Below, one piece after another: positions 49,714-62,380 of a stretch of DNA of 64,000 nt. Made by a program: the position numbers and the translations under genes. The DNA comes from Cardiocondyla obscurior. Taxonomy: Eukaryota; Arthropoda; Insecta; Hymenoptera; Formicidae. The notes under the pieces are model-generated. The model was not told the origin of the DNA. It saw nothing but the letters and a program-made list of their open reading frames with translations, and ran no database searches. The stretch covers positions 5,210,501 to 5,274,500 of the forward strand of contig NC_091874.1 in the NCBI RefSeq assembly GCF_019399895.1, written 5' to 3'. How positions within the stretch are numbered: position 1 is the first letter of the stretch; each line of letters starts with the position of its first letter.

Positions 49714-51720
49714 ATTTGCTCGAGGTGGTGCTGGGACGGAGCTGGTTCCTGGATGACCGCCTGATCGTGCAGCACCTCCTCCACGTTGACGATTATCTCC
49801 ACTTCCCTTCCCGCCACCGCCGCCTCACCGCCGCGCGTCCGCTCGTCCTCGCACGTGGCTGCTAAGCGAGGACGAACCTCGACCCGTACCGCTCAAAAAG
49901 ATCAGCTGTCCTCGGCGGCGAGTCGCTCGGCGCGATGGGAACGGAGCGATCGCGAGTCCTCAGGGCCCGCCCGGTCGTACCTGCACCGGGCGCGCCAGGT
50001 GCATCGTCCTAGCTCCGTCGGGGGCACGTGACCGCCTCCACGCAGCGATATCCCAACGCTGTCGTACTCCGCTACCCCGTACCGGATGGTACAACCTGCG
50101 TGCACTATGATCTGGACGGCCTGCACCACGACGCGACATCGTCGGGCAGCGCGGACATCTCTTCCGATTTGTATTACCACCCCGGATTCTTCTCTCACTC
50201 CGATCTCGCGAACAGTTTCTCCAGCAAGCTCGTCGGTTACAAGCGATCGTATCTAATATCGCGAAACCTGGTATAGATTTCGCGTGCCGTGCGGGTAGAA
50301 AACGGGCTTAGGGACGAATCCGCAGTCCGATCATCGGTCCGTCCCATACGTCGGGCTTCCCGCGTTCGCTCGGCTGCCGCAGCATCGGGTCAGGGTAAAC
50401 GACAAGGGGGAGGGGAGGGGAGAGCGATTCACCCTTGGTACTGCAGGTCTCGAGACGCGTGCGACCGGCAGCACCGCGATAACGTCCCCCGATGCCTCTT
50501 CTTTGCTCTACGGACAGGCGCGCGTCGGGCAGACCCTTTGAAATCTCTCGATTGCGGAGCCTGTGCTCTGTCACTCTCGCCCGTCGAAGGGGTTGTCAGG
50601 TGCGGCCTCGCCGGCGACCAACGCTGGACTGATTCTCATTTAGCTGCAGCGCCGCGCGGTACTGCCGCTTCAACCCGCTTTGGCGCTAGCTCTGTGGTAG
50701 CCTACCGCCACCGTTCACCACCGTTTTGCTGTCTCGGTCGCTCACGACAACCCTCCGTCTCTCGCGTTTCCTCTTTCTCTTTCGCCCTCGTGCCCTCCGC
50801 CATCGTCGTCCTCCTTGTTCAGCTCAGCGCACCTGCTGGTCTCGCCGCGCGCGTCTAGATCCCACCCCTCTTCATCGCTCCGCATCCTCCCTCGTATCGC
50901 TCTGCCGCGATCACCGACGCTGTCCGTCTCTTCACTTTCCCGCTCTCCCCGTCCTTCTTCCTCCACCCTCGTTTTCTCTCTAGCTCGTTCTCGTTCTCGT
51001 CATACACTTTTTCCTCCCCTACGTCCGCCTCGCGAGCCCTCTTTTCCCCGCCGTCCCGACGGCGCTTCATCCCACGCTCTCTCTTGCGTTCAACCCTCGG
51101 CGGCCCACATCCGCGCATCGTGGGGTGGCGTGGTACACCATGCGGTACGACCTGCCTGCCCTATTCTCTCTCTCGCTCAATCTCTCTTTCTCTCTCTTTC
51201 TCGCCCTCTTCCACCGAACCCGCCCGCTCTCGACTCCTCGCTTTCTGGCATCCCTTTTCCTCCCGCGGCTACAGTGCATCCCGGCATCGTCGGAGAAGAG
51301 AGAATCGTTACTATGGCGAGATCAATATGATAGGACGGCGCATGCCTCGGTATCCTTATACTTGAACCCTTCGCCGCCACCGCGTCTCTCTCGCAGTTTC
51401 CCTCGTTTCGTCGTCGTCGCACCGCAGCCTCCGGCCTCGTCGCTTCGCACTCCACCTCGTCGATCTCCGTCTCCGTCGCTCGCGCGACGCCGATCCACAT
51501 CCCCCGATGACGTCCTCCACGTCTCTCGCCTCTCCTCGCGCGGTACATCCCTCTTCGTCTTGGCGCGCGCTGGAGGCCGCGTGCCAGACCGTGGGCGGCG
51601 TTGACTTAAGTCACTTCAGTCAACAGAGGGCCGTATGCGGGAGGATACTGCACGGTCCTCTTTTCGGTCCGACTCTACCTACGGGATGCCCTCTTCTTTC
51701 CTCCGTCGAATGAAGCAGGA
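49714..51720 (-). promoter_or_regulatory. nAChRalpha7: nAChRalpha7 5' leader and promoter region
   Basis: About 2 kb of GC- and CpG-rich DNA directly upstream of the receptor start codon. From about 50720 to 51550 the plus strand is pyrimidine-rich (CTCTCT, TCCCTC), so the gene strand is GA-rich, as in promoters bound by GAGA-type factors. The transcription start cannot be placed from sequence, and I see no convincing TATA box. Many long frames on both strands (for example plus 50289-50858 and 51125-51604) overlap each other and are Arg/Ser/Pro-rich, as expected from composition, so none is called. A 61-codon minus frame ends overlapping the receptor ATG (see findings). Confidence 0.55.
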
Positions 51721-54700
51721 ACGGCGAAATAAAACGACAGCGGGACTAGTTACAGCGGACTCGGATGCAGTCACCGATATTTCGATAAACAACGGGGTGA
51801 TATGGATGACCGTATACTTTATTCAGAGCGCATTTGCGAACAAACGGTGCCAACTAGATATTTTGTAAGCGGAAAAGAAGCGAAACTGGCCGTTCATCGT
51901 ATAGTATTTTGGCACGTTCAGGAAAACGACGCGTTGTGCTACTGTCCGAAATACGTGATGTACGAGTACTGAATCGGCCATGCGACGCGGTGTCTCTACG
52001 TACTCTAAAACGTACCGAAGTGGTATAAAAAAAAAATTTAACACAATAAAAAATTTTTTTTTTTCTTGGGAAGAAGTATAAACGAATTAATTTTATTATA
52101 ATTCTTTTTTAATAACTGTCTTTGTATGGAAAAAGAACAAACAAAAGTAGAAGGCACGATGGTTGAAAGCGCTGACCTCGTAGCCTAAATGAGGCGCCAT
52201 GAAACACTCCAATTTCCGTTTGTTAGCAATTTTTATAAAGCGAATAAAATATCCCAACGCGAGGCTCATTTTTTTTCTACTCAGAGAAAGGGATCGTCTG
52301 GACGAAGGTTAACGCTCCGTTGGCCCGATTCTCCTTTGTGCTGCCTTTTCTCCGTCTCGACATTGCGCTCCGCTCTTCCGTGCCGTATGTTCCCTCACAT
52401 GGCTCGTGTGTCGCATGATAATGACGGCGAGGATGATAATGATAGTACGACCGCATTCTAATTCAACGCCGTACACCAATGCGCGATATTTTTTTTTTTT
52501 TTTTTTTTCCCTTAAAATTAACTCTGATGTTTAAATTAAATTTTTATCTTTTATTTTTTATTTTTTTACAAATAATCGTGAAAAGATTATTCGTGGTTCA
52601 AAAAATATGGGGCGATTCAACACGAGCCGCGCTCGTAAAATTTAACTCGATAAAAACAGTCTGTATTAACACGTCATCGAATTGAGTTTTATTACCCGTC
52701 CTCCAGCAAGGATCTGAAATATTTTACAAGAAACTCCGGAATCCGATTCCATCTCGCGCCGACGCTGATAACCCGTCGACGCATTAGGCGCGCTATATTT
52801 ACGCTTGCATCATTGGCGTCCGGGGTTCCTCCTTTGCGATTTCCACACTATCGCTGGTAATAGTCGCGAGTTTATACACTCTACCGACGTCAAAGTTCCA
52901 ACGTTTCTCGAGTAGTTTCCATCACGATGCCCCGACATTCTTCGACATCCACTCGAGTTTCCGCCTCTGATTGTCTGTTGTGTTTCTGCCTCAGCAGTCC
53001 CTTACATTTTTCAATCCAACTTATTTGACGCTGTCCAATCGCGAAGAATAACCAGTGTAAGCTCGAGTTTTCAATCAATTGCAAAAAAAGAAAAAAAAAA
53101 GAAAGAAAGAATAAAATAAAAAAGCGTCGTAACTTTTCCGCTTTTCAACAGCGAAGGCTTTTTATTTCCGCTGGTTAGCGCCGAATCGGCTGGAATATTT
53201 TCTACAGTTTGAATCATAATTATGTCTATCGGCATTTCGATTTTGTTTTATTTATGATCAATATTTTAAACATTCTGCAAATACACTTTCAAAAACCACA
53301 AAAATATATTGTAAAAATATACAGATAAAAAAAAATTGTTATACACCCACCGGCAAAAATTACGAGGTGAAACTGTTAAACAATTCGCAAATAATTACTT
53401 TGTTTCTGAAACTTTTATCGAAAAACCTATCAGCGTTTAAAAATAAATTTTTTTTTTTTATAATATCGAAATTCTTTGCTTTAAAAAGTGGTGCGAGTCA
53501 ACTTTCGTCCGGCGGGTCAGTGAATTTAAGGTAATAAAGGCTGGCGATTCTTTCTAACACGTGCTATATGAAACTGGCGCGCGGAACGTATTTTTTTTCT
53601 TATCGCGGGCCCTTGTAAATATTGAGCATTTTCTAAATATCTGGCATGCCCGCATTATGCGCAGATAATTCTGCAATATTCGATAACGGCGTAACTCGCA
53701 CAGCGGCTATTGCATATCCCTGCTGTGCATTACCTGACACGGTCCAGTAATAGCGTGAACGCCGTCAACCGACGTTCCAGCGTTATTTCTTGGCCGCTGA
53801 GCGATTGGCGATTATTGGCGCGACGTTATATCAATATTATCGATTACGCTTGTTACCCACTCCGTCTCACTTGAGATATGAGACACGCGGGAAAGCCGCA
53901 ACGCGATGAGACTCTAATTAACCCGAATACGATATCAGCGGGCGAAGACTTTTAAAACGAAAAGATCGTATCTCGCGCGGCTGCATTGGCTCGTCGCCGA
54001 CGATTTGTTATCTGCTACCGCGACCTAAGCGATATCCGACGAATTTGGAATACTTTCAAGCTCGGTGTTCGCACAGGAGGCGCCATTCAATCAAATCAAC
54101 TAATGGGCACGATCGACGAGATTGGCGGGCGCATTAATTATTCGCAATCCTTTTCGCGGCGCAGGACTTGAAATTTATTTTCATCTCCGGGCAGATAAAT
54201 TAAAATCCACTGACCGTCAAACGCGGCTGACGTTTCTTTCAATAAGATTATAAATCTACGAAGGCCCACTATTGAAATCTTCTTAAGGTTTATTAGCAGA
54301 ATTTGCATGAATAACAAATCCCCTGCGCGTAAACTCCCGGCGATTGTCAATTTATATTATTATATTTTTACGTCTGTGCAAAATTTCAAAGTCGTTCGAA
54401 TATTTTATCTTCGACACTTCAGCGAATGAAAACCCGTATTTTGCGAGCTCATCGCTGGATTACATCGGCGGAAGATACATAAGTTGCCGCGCACAATCGA
54501 CTTCATGAACTACAAAGCGTGTACGTTCAAAGGCTCTGCAACAAGCGAGTAAACGAGGCTTGTTCGCTTAAGTAAATATGCTATATGGAAATCACTATAA
54601 TTAGCAATTATTCTGAAGCGTATCGAGTGCTCTGCATTCTTAAATTTTGAGTAATTAAACTATTGACTTCTTTTTTCTTTATCACGAACAAATTGGAAGA

Positions 54701-57700
54701 AATTCTTCTGATGATGAACATTATCTTTTTACTAATTAGCTTTGTAATTAGAAACTTACGATAAAATCAGTTCACTAGGAAATCGACTTTTACTTAATTA
54801 CGAAGAAAAAAAAGGAAAAAAAAAAAAATAGTCTTTCAGTTCTAATTTCAATAAAGTCGATAGTTATGTCGAAAATGGATGTAAGAGAGAATGATACCGA
54901 AAAAGACGAAAATTAAGGAAAAAGGTTGGCGTAACACGGAGTCATTTATCATTCGAGTGGATTGCAAACTTTTGAGAATCGCAGGCTTAATCAATCAAGG
55001 CCATTTAATAATTGATTGCTGACGTAGTAACTCCATGTTTTATAATAAGTTATCAAACTTACTGATTTTCAGCTGAACTTCGCTGAACTTTATCGAGCTC
55101 TTTCATAAAAATGTCGCTCCCGACGTAGCGCACTGTCAATATGAATTATTTCATTGTTGCGTCGGAAAATTAATGACATTTTTTCGTCGCGATTGATGTC
55201 ATTACGAGACTTCTTGCGCCTGACAAACCGAGCGAAAGAACAGAGCGCAGCAACTTGTTACTCAGCCGCCGTAGTTAGCATTTTCTTCTGAATTGTCGTC
55301 ACTTTGAATTTTGCAAGTGACGATCTACTCGAATGCTAAATAAATAATCGGCCCTTCTTCGCCCGGGTTCGCGCGCACGATTGTGCAAACGAGAAGAGAT
55401 TCGCGTCCACCTTGGCGCCAAGAGTCTCGATGTTTGCGCACCTGCACCTTCTTCCTCTCCCCCGCGAATCCAATTAATGGAATTACCTCACGCCCGCTAC
55501 AAAGGATTTGTCTTAACAATCCACGATGCTGCTGCGCCCGCCGCGCGGCCGGCGCCTCGGCGGAAGGAACTCCCATTTCCTGAATTACCCTTCGCGACTC
55601 GTCCTTCAATTAACGGCGTCTTCCGCCTCGAGAAAGACGCTCGTCCAATGACACGGATGAGTTCTCCCCGGGACGGAATTTGCAGAGTTTAAACAGAATT
55701 ATCACGAGCCCGTCGATAGTTAATGAGTGCTCCAACTCGCGCGGAAATTAACTTGGATTTATCGAGTCAAAGTGAAATTCAAATGTGGACAATCCAGTTT
55801 CCGAAAACGTTGACTTGGCAATGACTTATTTCGGAGTCGGGCAAACGATCCCCCGGAATCAGCGGGCTTCTTGTTTGCCGCCGCGCGAATCTCACGCCTG
55901 CATGTTAATAAATGTTGAATTGAATTCGCTGCCAAAATTCCGTGCCGCTTTCAATCTACATTTCTCCCGCCCGAAAACGTCGGAAATCCAGGTCATCGCC
56001 GGTTTTTCCATCGTGCCCTTCCTCGATCGGGGCTTATTTCGGTTACCCGTCGTTTTTCAGAAGTTTAAGATGAAATGTCGCGGCAAGATGCTGCACTTAA
56101 AAGTCACCGGCAAGCGACGGCGGAACGTTTCACGAGTGGGCGTTAAGTAAAAAAGAAAATGACACGTACTTGAATATGGGTCAAGTCGGCATAATTTAAT
56201 AACGTCTGGTCTAAAAGGTTTCGTGACAGCTTCGATGGCTGTGTTATCAACGGCGAGCTTCGAGCAACGCGCCCGCAACCGGGCACGGTCGGCGGATATT
56301 ACTGTCGAACGGAACAACAAAGACTCATGAATTTATTACTAAGTAGATTTCAGCAAAAATTATATGTTAATCCCGGAATTGGTGAAACTCCGCAACTATA
56401 TCGCCGCCGCATTTATCGCGCAAATTTCAATCGACAGTAAACCTGGGTATCGGATTTAATTAAGGCAATCTATTATACGAAATAAAACAAAATTTTAATA
56501 GTGCATATGTTTATAAGCTTTTACAGCCTACGCATAAAATGTAAACCCATTTAGAGTGCTATTATTAATACATTATATTTTCGAGTCTTTTATCCCGCCG
56601 TTCGATAACGGTTAATTATTACGCAATTAATTATATACGCGATAACGTTGATCATCATTCGATATACGTGTATTAATAATTCGATAATGCCGCTGATTTT
56701 TATACGTGGCATTATAATGGCAGACGTGTAAAAAAAAAAAAAAAGTATTTTGCGAAATTCTTTTGTGTTAACGGATATTCAACAAGCTGTCAGTAATTAA
56801 TCCGTCAAGCAGAATAAACGATGATGAAAAACACGGCGCGAATATCAAATTCATCGAACAGCGCACGTACGGAATAATATTCCTGCTTAATTAGCGCACA
56901 TTTACGTTCGTTGCTGTTTAGCATTTCAACGCGATGCAGTTACATGTAAACTCGCGTGTATAAGCTGGCAGCAACGTTGTTGCCCGAAAGGCGTTGAAAT
57001 CAGGGGATAAAAACCTTCGAAATGACGGTACGATGCAAATCACTTGGACACGACGATCGAATCATTTTTATGTAAAACGATAACCTTTCCGGAAATTAAT
57101 TCTGGCCGATTACAGCCGTACCCGCTTGGCGCTCGTTTCCTATAAAGAACATTTCCCAAAATTTCCCGAACGGGATAAAATTTTAAACTCGATTCCCACG
57201 ATTGTTTTAACGCGGAAGACTAAGAACGAGGACGAATTAATCACGAACGATACTCGAAACGATTCTTTATCGCCCGGACAGTGGGGCTCGGCGAGAATTA
57301 CGCGCAATTTATGAGAGTCTTTGAAGGCATTTATTATGCGATACGACACGTGTTGGCGTTTATCAGCGAAGTAACCGAGCGAAGACACGTATCTTTGGCA
57401 TCCCTCGTTTCGCACGTACTCGCCGTGACGAAAATCTCGCTTTACACCGCGCGCGGGGATGGTACGTAACTTATTAAAACTTGGAAAACTCGCGATGTTC
57501 GTTAGCACGCGAAATCCGATCGCGCTCCATAATTACGTCTAAGTTATCAGTTTAGTTGGCGAATAGGTGTCTCCGTCGGAAAGTTTACCGCTAACAGTAT
57601 CTCGCTACATCGACGTTACCTTCCACCTGCTCCCTTTTTTTTTTTTAATGCCCCGAACGGTTGATTAACATCAAGTGACATTTACGACTAACGTAATCAC

Positions 57701-58380
57701 TGAGATTGGGTCATTAATCGCAAACAAAATGCATAATTTATCGACGGTCACAAATGTATACGGTGATTATTATTAATGCCACGCCGCCTCGTCGCTCGCT
57801 GGGACGCAATTTTGCGTTTCGTAGGGCTCGGCCGTGATTAAAAATTATTGCGCTGAGGAAGCGCGCGACCCCGAAGTAAGATTTCGGTCGCACCGCGACG
57901 TACATCGGTCTGCAAATTAACTCGTTTATTAACCGCCCTCGCCGAGGGCTCGTATAGGTGTTTACTTACGCGCCGCAATTATTCCGTAATTAGTCTTCGG
58001 TTATTCCGTAATTAGCGTTGATAGAGTTTAATGAAAGCTGCAGCTATCCGTTACGAACTCGTGGCTTGCCGATTAGCCTGCAGCCTAACGTGCATCCCCC
58101 GGAGGAGGTGCGGATGCAGCCCTCGTGTGCGAAACTCGCGGAGATAATGGCACGACTTCGCGCGACTGTAGACGCCGCAAATCCCATGGCGAGTTATTAC
58201 TTTCCCGATTACTTGATATTATTTTGAAATTATCAACAGTCTATGATACAATTTATAATTTAATCGAGTTCCGACTTAATTCAATAAATAATTTAACTTA
58301 AAATAAAAGAAAAAAAGATTTAATTAGAAACGATAAATTATATAGTTGGCTAATTCATATTCGATCGAAATGCCACGCGT
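51721..58380. other. intergenic region between nAChRalpha7 and PSMC3, no gene seen
   Basis: Mixed AT-rich and CpG-containing DNA. It holds a poly-T run at 52490-52508, an A-rich stretch at 53086-53125, a GC-richer patch at 55360-55690 open in several frames, and the direct repeat at 57979-58015. Open frames are at most about 120 codons, unrecognised and overlapped by others on the opposite strand. Confidence 0.6.
57979..58015. repeat. 15-base direct repeat with period 22
   Basis: TTATTCCGTAATTAG occurs at 57979-57993 and again at 58001-58015. Confidence 0.95.
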
Positions 58381-58624
58381 GTCGTCATCTCTAGGGACTG
58401 CTCTGTACTAATTTCGATAAGTCGATACGATCGCAAATAACATAACCAACATGACTGTCCAGACTGTTGTCCCGAAGCTCGCGAACAGAGACCTGAACCG
58501 TCTCACGAATACAGGCCGAATTTGAGACTGGCCTTTAAATATATTGTTTCTGCGTGTTTAATCGCAAAGGAGCCAGCCAGGAAAAGCCAGGGGCTCACGA
58601 GCGAAAACCTTTCGCAGTTTTCAA
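58381..58624 (+). promoter_or_regulatory. Rpt5: PSMC3 upstream region and 5' leader
   Basis: About 240 bases precede the Rpt5 ATG at 58625. They contain two TCGATA words near 58420, similar to half of the DRE motif used by insect housekeeping promoters, and no clear TATA box at a sensible distance. The exact transcription start is not visible. Confidence 0.35.
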
Positions 58625-60272
58625 ATGGCCACTCTCGAGGATAAATCTATTTGGGAGGACGGAGAGGTATGATTTTACGATTCTCGCAGGTTATGGCAGG
58701 CGAATGAACAAGCAATTTATGCGTGAATACAGCATCCTACGCTTTGCAGCTGGCTGAAAATTTTTATCTTTGTTTTCCTTAATCTCATTAAGATGCGCAA
58801 ATGTATATTTAATGATGCTGCCATATTATTAAATTAGTTTTGCAATAAAAACAGGTTTGTATGAGGATTTAATGCTATCCCTTAGGAAACATTGGGAGAG
58901 GATGTCCTGCGAATGTCTACGGACGAAATTGTGTCTCGGACTCGACTTCTGGATAACGAAATCAAAATCATGAAGAGCGAAGTGATGCGGATTTCGCACG
59001 AGCTTCAAGCGCAAAATGATAAGATCAAGGAGAACACAGAGAAGATTAAAGTGAACAAAACTCTTCCTTACTTGGTATCCAATGTCATTGAACTACTGGA
59101 CGTCGATCCGCAGGACATGGGTGAGGAAGATGGAGCGGTGGTGGACTTGGACGCACAGAGGAAGGGCAAATGCGCTGTTATAAAGACGTCAACCCGTCAA
59201 ACGTACTTTCTGCCCGTCATCGGTTTAGTTGATGCAGAATCGCTCAAGCCAGGTGACTTGGTGGGCGTTAACAAAGACAGTTATCTCGTGCTGGAAACTT
59301 TGCCGGCTGAATATGACGCCAGAGTCAAGGCTATGGAAGTAGATGAGAGACCTACGGAACAATATTCTGACATTGGTGGTTTGGATAAGCAAATTCAAGA
59401 ACTTATTGAGGCTGTTGTGCTGCCTATGACTCACAAGGAGAAATTTGAGAATCTGGGAATACAGCCGCCCAAGGGTGTTTTATTATATGGCCCACCCGGG
59501 ACTGGAAAGACTTTATTAGCGAGAGCCTGTGCCGCCCAAACAAAATCTACCTTCCTAAAACTCGCTGGCCCGCAACTCGTGCAGATGTTTATCGGCGATG
59601 GTGCCAAGTTAGTCAGAGATGCGTTTTCATTAGCCAAGGAGAAGGCCCCTGCAATAATTTTTATTGATGAATTGGATGCTATTGGCACAAAACGTTTCGA
59701 TTCAGAAAAAGCGGGAGATAGAGAAGTACAACGTACCATGCTAGAGCTCTTGAATCAATTAGACGGCTTCAGTTCGACCGCTGACATCAAAGTAATTGCC
59801 GCCACGAACAGAGTCGACATCTTGGATCCGGCTTTACTGCGATCCGGACGTTTAGATAGAAAGATCGAGTTCCCGCATCCCAATGAGGAAGCCAGGGCGC
59901 GCATTATGCAAATTCACTCGCGCAAAATGAATATGTCGCCCGATGTTAATTTCGAAGAATTATCTCGATCCACGGATGATTTCAACGGGGCACAGTGTAA
60001 AGCTGTCTGCGTCGAGGCGGTAAGCATTTACATTTCAAATTAAAATAAGCTTATTAATTATTCTTTTTAACAATATGTATACATTATGTTTTCTATTTAA
60101 CCTAATACATTAATACAAATACATAATTTGTCGAAATACTAACCAAGATTTTATGTTTTAGGGTATGATAGCATTACGGCGTAATGCAACAGAAGTTACT
60201 CACGAAGATTTGATGGAAGCTATTAACGAAGTCCAAGCGAAAAAGAAAGCAAACTTGAATTATTATGCTTAA
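58625..60272 (+). CDS. Rpt5: 26S proteasome regulatory subunit 6A (Rpt5/PSMC3), complete
   Basis: Three exons join to 428 aa, the usual insect length: 58625-58666, 58886-60019 and 60162-60272, with GT-AG introns of 219 and 142 bases, both phase 0. The protein starts MATLEDKSIWEDGE, as in other insect Rpt5, and ends KKKANLNYYA, a C-terminal hydrophobic-Tyr-Ala tail of the kind that docks into the 20S alpha ring and opens its gate. An N-terminal coiled coil (about residues 25-65) is followed by an OB fold. The AAA domain has Walker A GPPGTGKT, Walker B IIFIDELDAIG, the pore loop MFIGDGAK and arginine fingers in RSGRLDRK. The protein is one of six ATPases that unfold ubiquitinated substrates in the proteasome cap. 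All key residues are intact. It is convergent with RBM8A, with 557 bases between the stop codons. Confidence 0.99.
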
Positions 60273-60329
60273 TACACCATATTGCATCATTTACATTTTA
60301 GAAATATCTTTTGTATAATACATTTGTAT

Positions 60330-60335
60330 AATAAA
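60330..60335 (+). terminator. Rpt5: polyadenylation signal of PSMC3
   Basis: AATAAA lies 57 bases after the stop codon, in an AT-rich stretch. Confidence 0.75.
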
Positions 60336-60653
60336 TAGCTTTATACTTATGGAATTTACGAAAAGTAGGAAATGCGTAAAGAAAAAAATAACTGAATGTT
60401 TCTCAAAGTATACATGTATTTAAAAAAATTAAAACTTCATGTTTACCTTATCGCAATATTCTCGTCTTGTATGCTTGTACTGCTCTTTTTTTTTTTTTTA
60501 TTAATGTTTATTTCGTGCAAAAAGGTACGTTCAAGTGTCACCGCGAGTACCGCGAGAAACTAAAAAAATGAAAAAGAAAATATATTGACGTAAAATATTA
60601 AATATAATAACATTTTAATCTGCAGAACATATATTTAAATTTATGATCTTCCA
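60336..60653. other. AT-rich convergent intergenic spacer
   Basis: Spacer between the poly-A signals of two tail-to-tail genes. It holds a poly-T run at 60487-60499 and nothing else recognisable. Confidence 0.6.
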
Positions 60654-60659
60654 TTTATT
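60654..60659 (-). terminator. tsu: polyadenylation signal of RBM8A
   Basis: The plus strand reads TTTATT, which is AATAAA on the gene strand, about 170 bases past the stop codon. Confidence 0.6.
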
Positions 60660-60829
60660 AATAATTATACATGAAGTTCTTTATATCTTAATTAAATTAC
60701 AAATATATATTTAACGTGAGAAAACTTTTGAAAAGTAATGTATGTTATTTTCAGTATTTATAAAAGAACTTACTATCAAAATGACAATGTAATAGAAGAT
60801 ATAGCTGATAACTTATTGAGATATAACTC

Positions 60830-61663
60830 TTATCGCCTTCTGTGACTCCTTTTCCTGATTCTACAAGTATGAAAAAATATATAATATAAACATTAATGCC
60901 TGAATTTAAATATTTCATTACAGATTCAAACACCATGGTAATACTTACTTCTTTGGTCCTTTCACAAAGCACCAATCAACAGAAATTGCCTGACCTAAAA
61001 TTTCTGTACCATTAAGAGCCTCTTTTGCAGCTTGGGCCTCCTTAAAGGTTTCATACTCTACCAACGCGTATCCTTTTAAAAAGCCTGTTCTTCTGTCCAA
61101 ATTTAAATGCAAATTCTTAATCTGACCAAACTCAGAGAATTTATCTTGAATATCATCCTCCTGTGCTTCTTCATGTACTGAATTTATGAAAAGAATCCAT
61201 CCTTCTACAGCTAGAAACACAAAAAAAAAAAACATTAATTACAATTAATAAAAAGACAAAGTTAACAACAATAATAAATTTAAACTGAATTATAGAGATT
61301 ATAAAAAAAAATATTTTTACATCTCTGAGGGCCGGGCTCGTTATCATCTTCTTCGACCACATTCATCGATTCGTAATGACCGACATCGTCCCTTGTCGAA
61401 ACTAATTCCGCACCGTGGCCTCTACCTTTCCTCTTCTTCGCTTTTTCCTTAAGACGAGCAATACCCTCTGCAAAAAAAAATATAGTAATAAGAACGGTGC
61501 TCGCTTTATCGAAAGTACAAGTCCATGAAAAACAAAATGGAATTGTCGAAGCTAAGTAACGCAGTTAAGGTTATATTCTAGAAACGTAACGAGAGTACTT
61601 ACGGTCTCCTTCGTCGTCCACTTCGAACTCCTCGGCATTGTCGATGTCCAAAACATCCGCCAT
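60830..61663 (-). CDS. tsu: RNA-binding protein 8A (Y14, tsunagi), complete
   Basis: Four minus-strand exons join to 166 aa, close to the usual length of about 165-174: 61603-61663, 61321-61467, 60949-61210 and 60830-60860. Introns are 135, 110 and 88 bases, all GT-AG. The protein starts MADVLDIDNAEEFEVD, the conserved acidic start of Y14. A basic linker follows, then an RRM at about residues 70-150 with RNP2 ILFINS and RNP1 KGYALVEY, and an Arg-rich tail ending RKRSHRRR. Y14 pairs with Mago nashi as a core of the exon junction complex deposited on spliced mRNA. It acts in nonsense-mediated decay, splicing of long introns and, in flies, oskar mRNA localisation. The last exon matters: reading past the 60948 donor would stop right after GPKK and lose the basic tail. 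It is head to head with the TSSK-like gene. Confidence 0.98.
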
Positions 61664-62356
61664 GGCTAATAAAGTATTTTAATCGAAGTATTTAAATAAC
61701 GTATACGTTATTTCACTGTCGCGTTTATTTCGCGTTGATAGCACTTGATAACCATAAATTATACGAACACAGATGAAAAATCTCGGGAAAGGTTTTAGCG
61801 CCACTCTACTACGTGTAACACGCGTGCGAACTAAATGCGACGAGTTCAATACTTCGCGCGTACAAGCATATACATTTGAATTATTACTTGAACAAAAACA
61901 ATTCAAATAAATCGCTCGGAATATTTTAAATATTTTTTTAAACTTGTAAGTATATAGCATATACTTGATTTCGTTATCGAGATTTTATCGTAAATTTCGA
62001 TTTCTTGTAACTCTCATACTTCAGTTGTCATATGACATTTTCCTTTAAAAAAAAAAAAAACGCTAAGAATTCAAATTTTTGTTAATAAATGTCAAACTTG
62101 AATTAAAATTTTTTACATCCAATAGAAAAACCATGTATGAACCAAATAAAATGATTTTTTCATTAAATAGACATTTATCTGAAATAATATGAAGAAATTA
62201 TCAAGGTAATTAAAAAAGAAATATTTAATTACATATTTTGCAAAAATTCCGCGCGTAAATTCCAATAAATAACTGATTCTTGTAAAACTGTACGATAAAA
62301 AATCCTATTTTTAAATTCCGTTAATTCATAAACTATTCTAAATATTTTTCTTGCAG
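61664..62356. promoter_or_regulatory. shared upstream region of RBM8A and the TSSK-like kinase
   Basis: About 690 bases lie between the RBM8A start codon (minus) and the first kinase exon seen (plus). The first 200 bases next to RBM8A are GC-richer; the remainder is AT-rich. A CAG acceptor at 62354-62356 shows that the kinase has at least one upstream noncoding exon, which may lie here, but I cannot place it. No TATA box is convincing. Confidence 0.4.
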
Positions 62357-62380
62357 TCAAAAACCTTATTTTCGCCAGAA

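Noticed and set aside
50289..51604. Several long frames (up to 189 codons) on both strands in the receptor promoter region
   Set aside because: They overlap in up to four frames, are Arg/Ser/Pro-rich and follow from high GC and pyrimidine bias; none has splice or domain support.
59225..59739. Minus-strand frames opposite Rpt5
   Set aside because: They are shadows of the conserved Rpt5 exon on the other strand.
60942..60948. RBM8A ending directly after GPKK at the in-frame TAA
   Set aside because: The AAGTAAGT there is a splice donor; the next exon supplies the Arg-rich tail expected of Y14.
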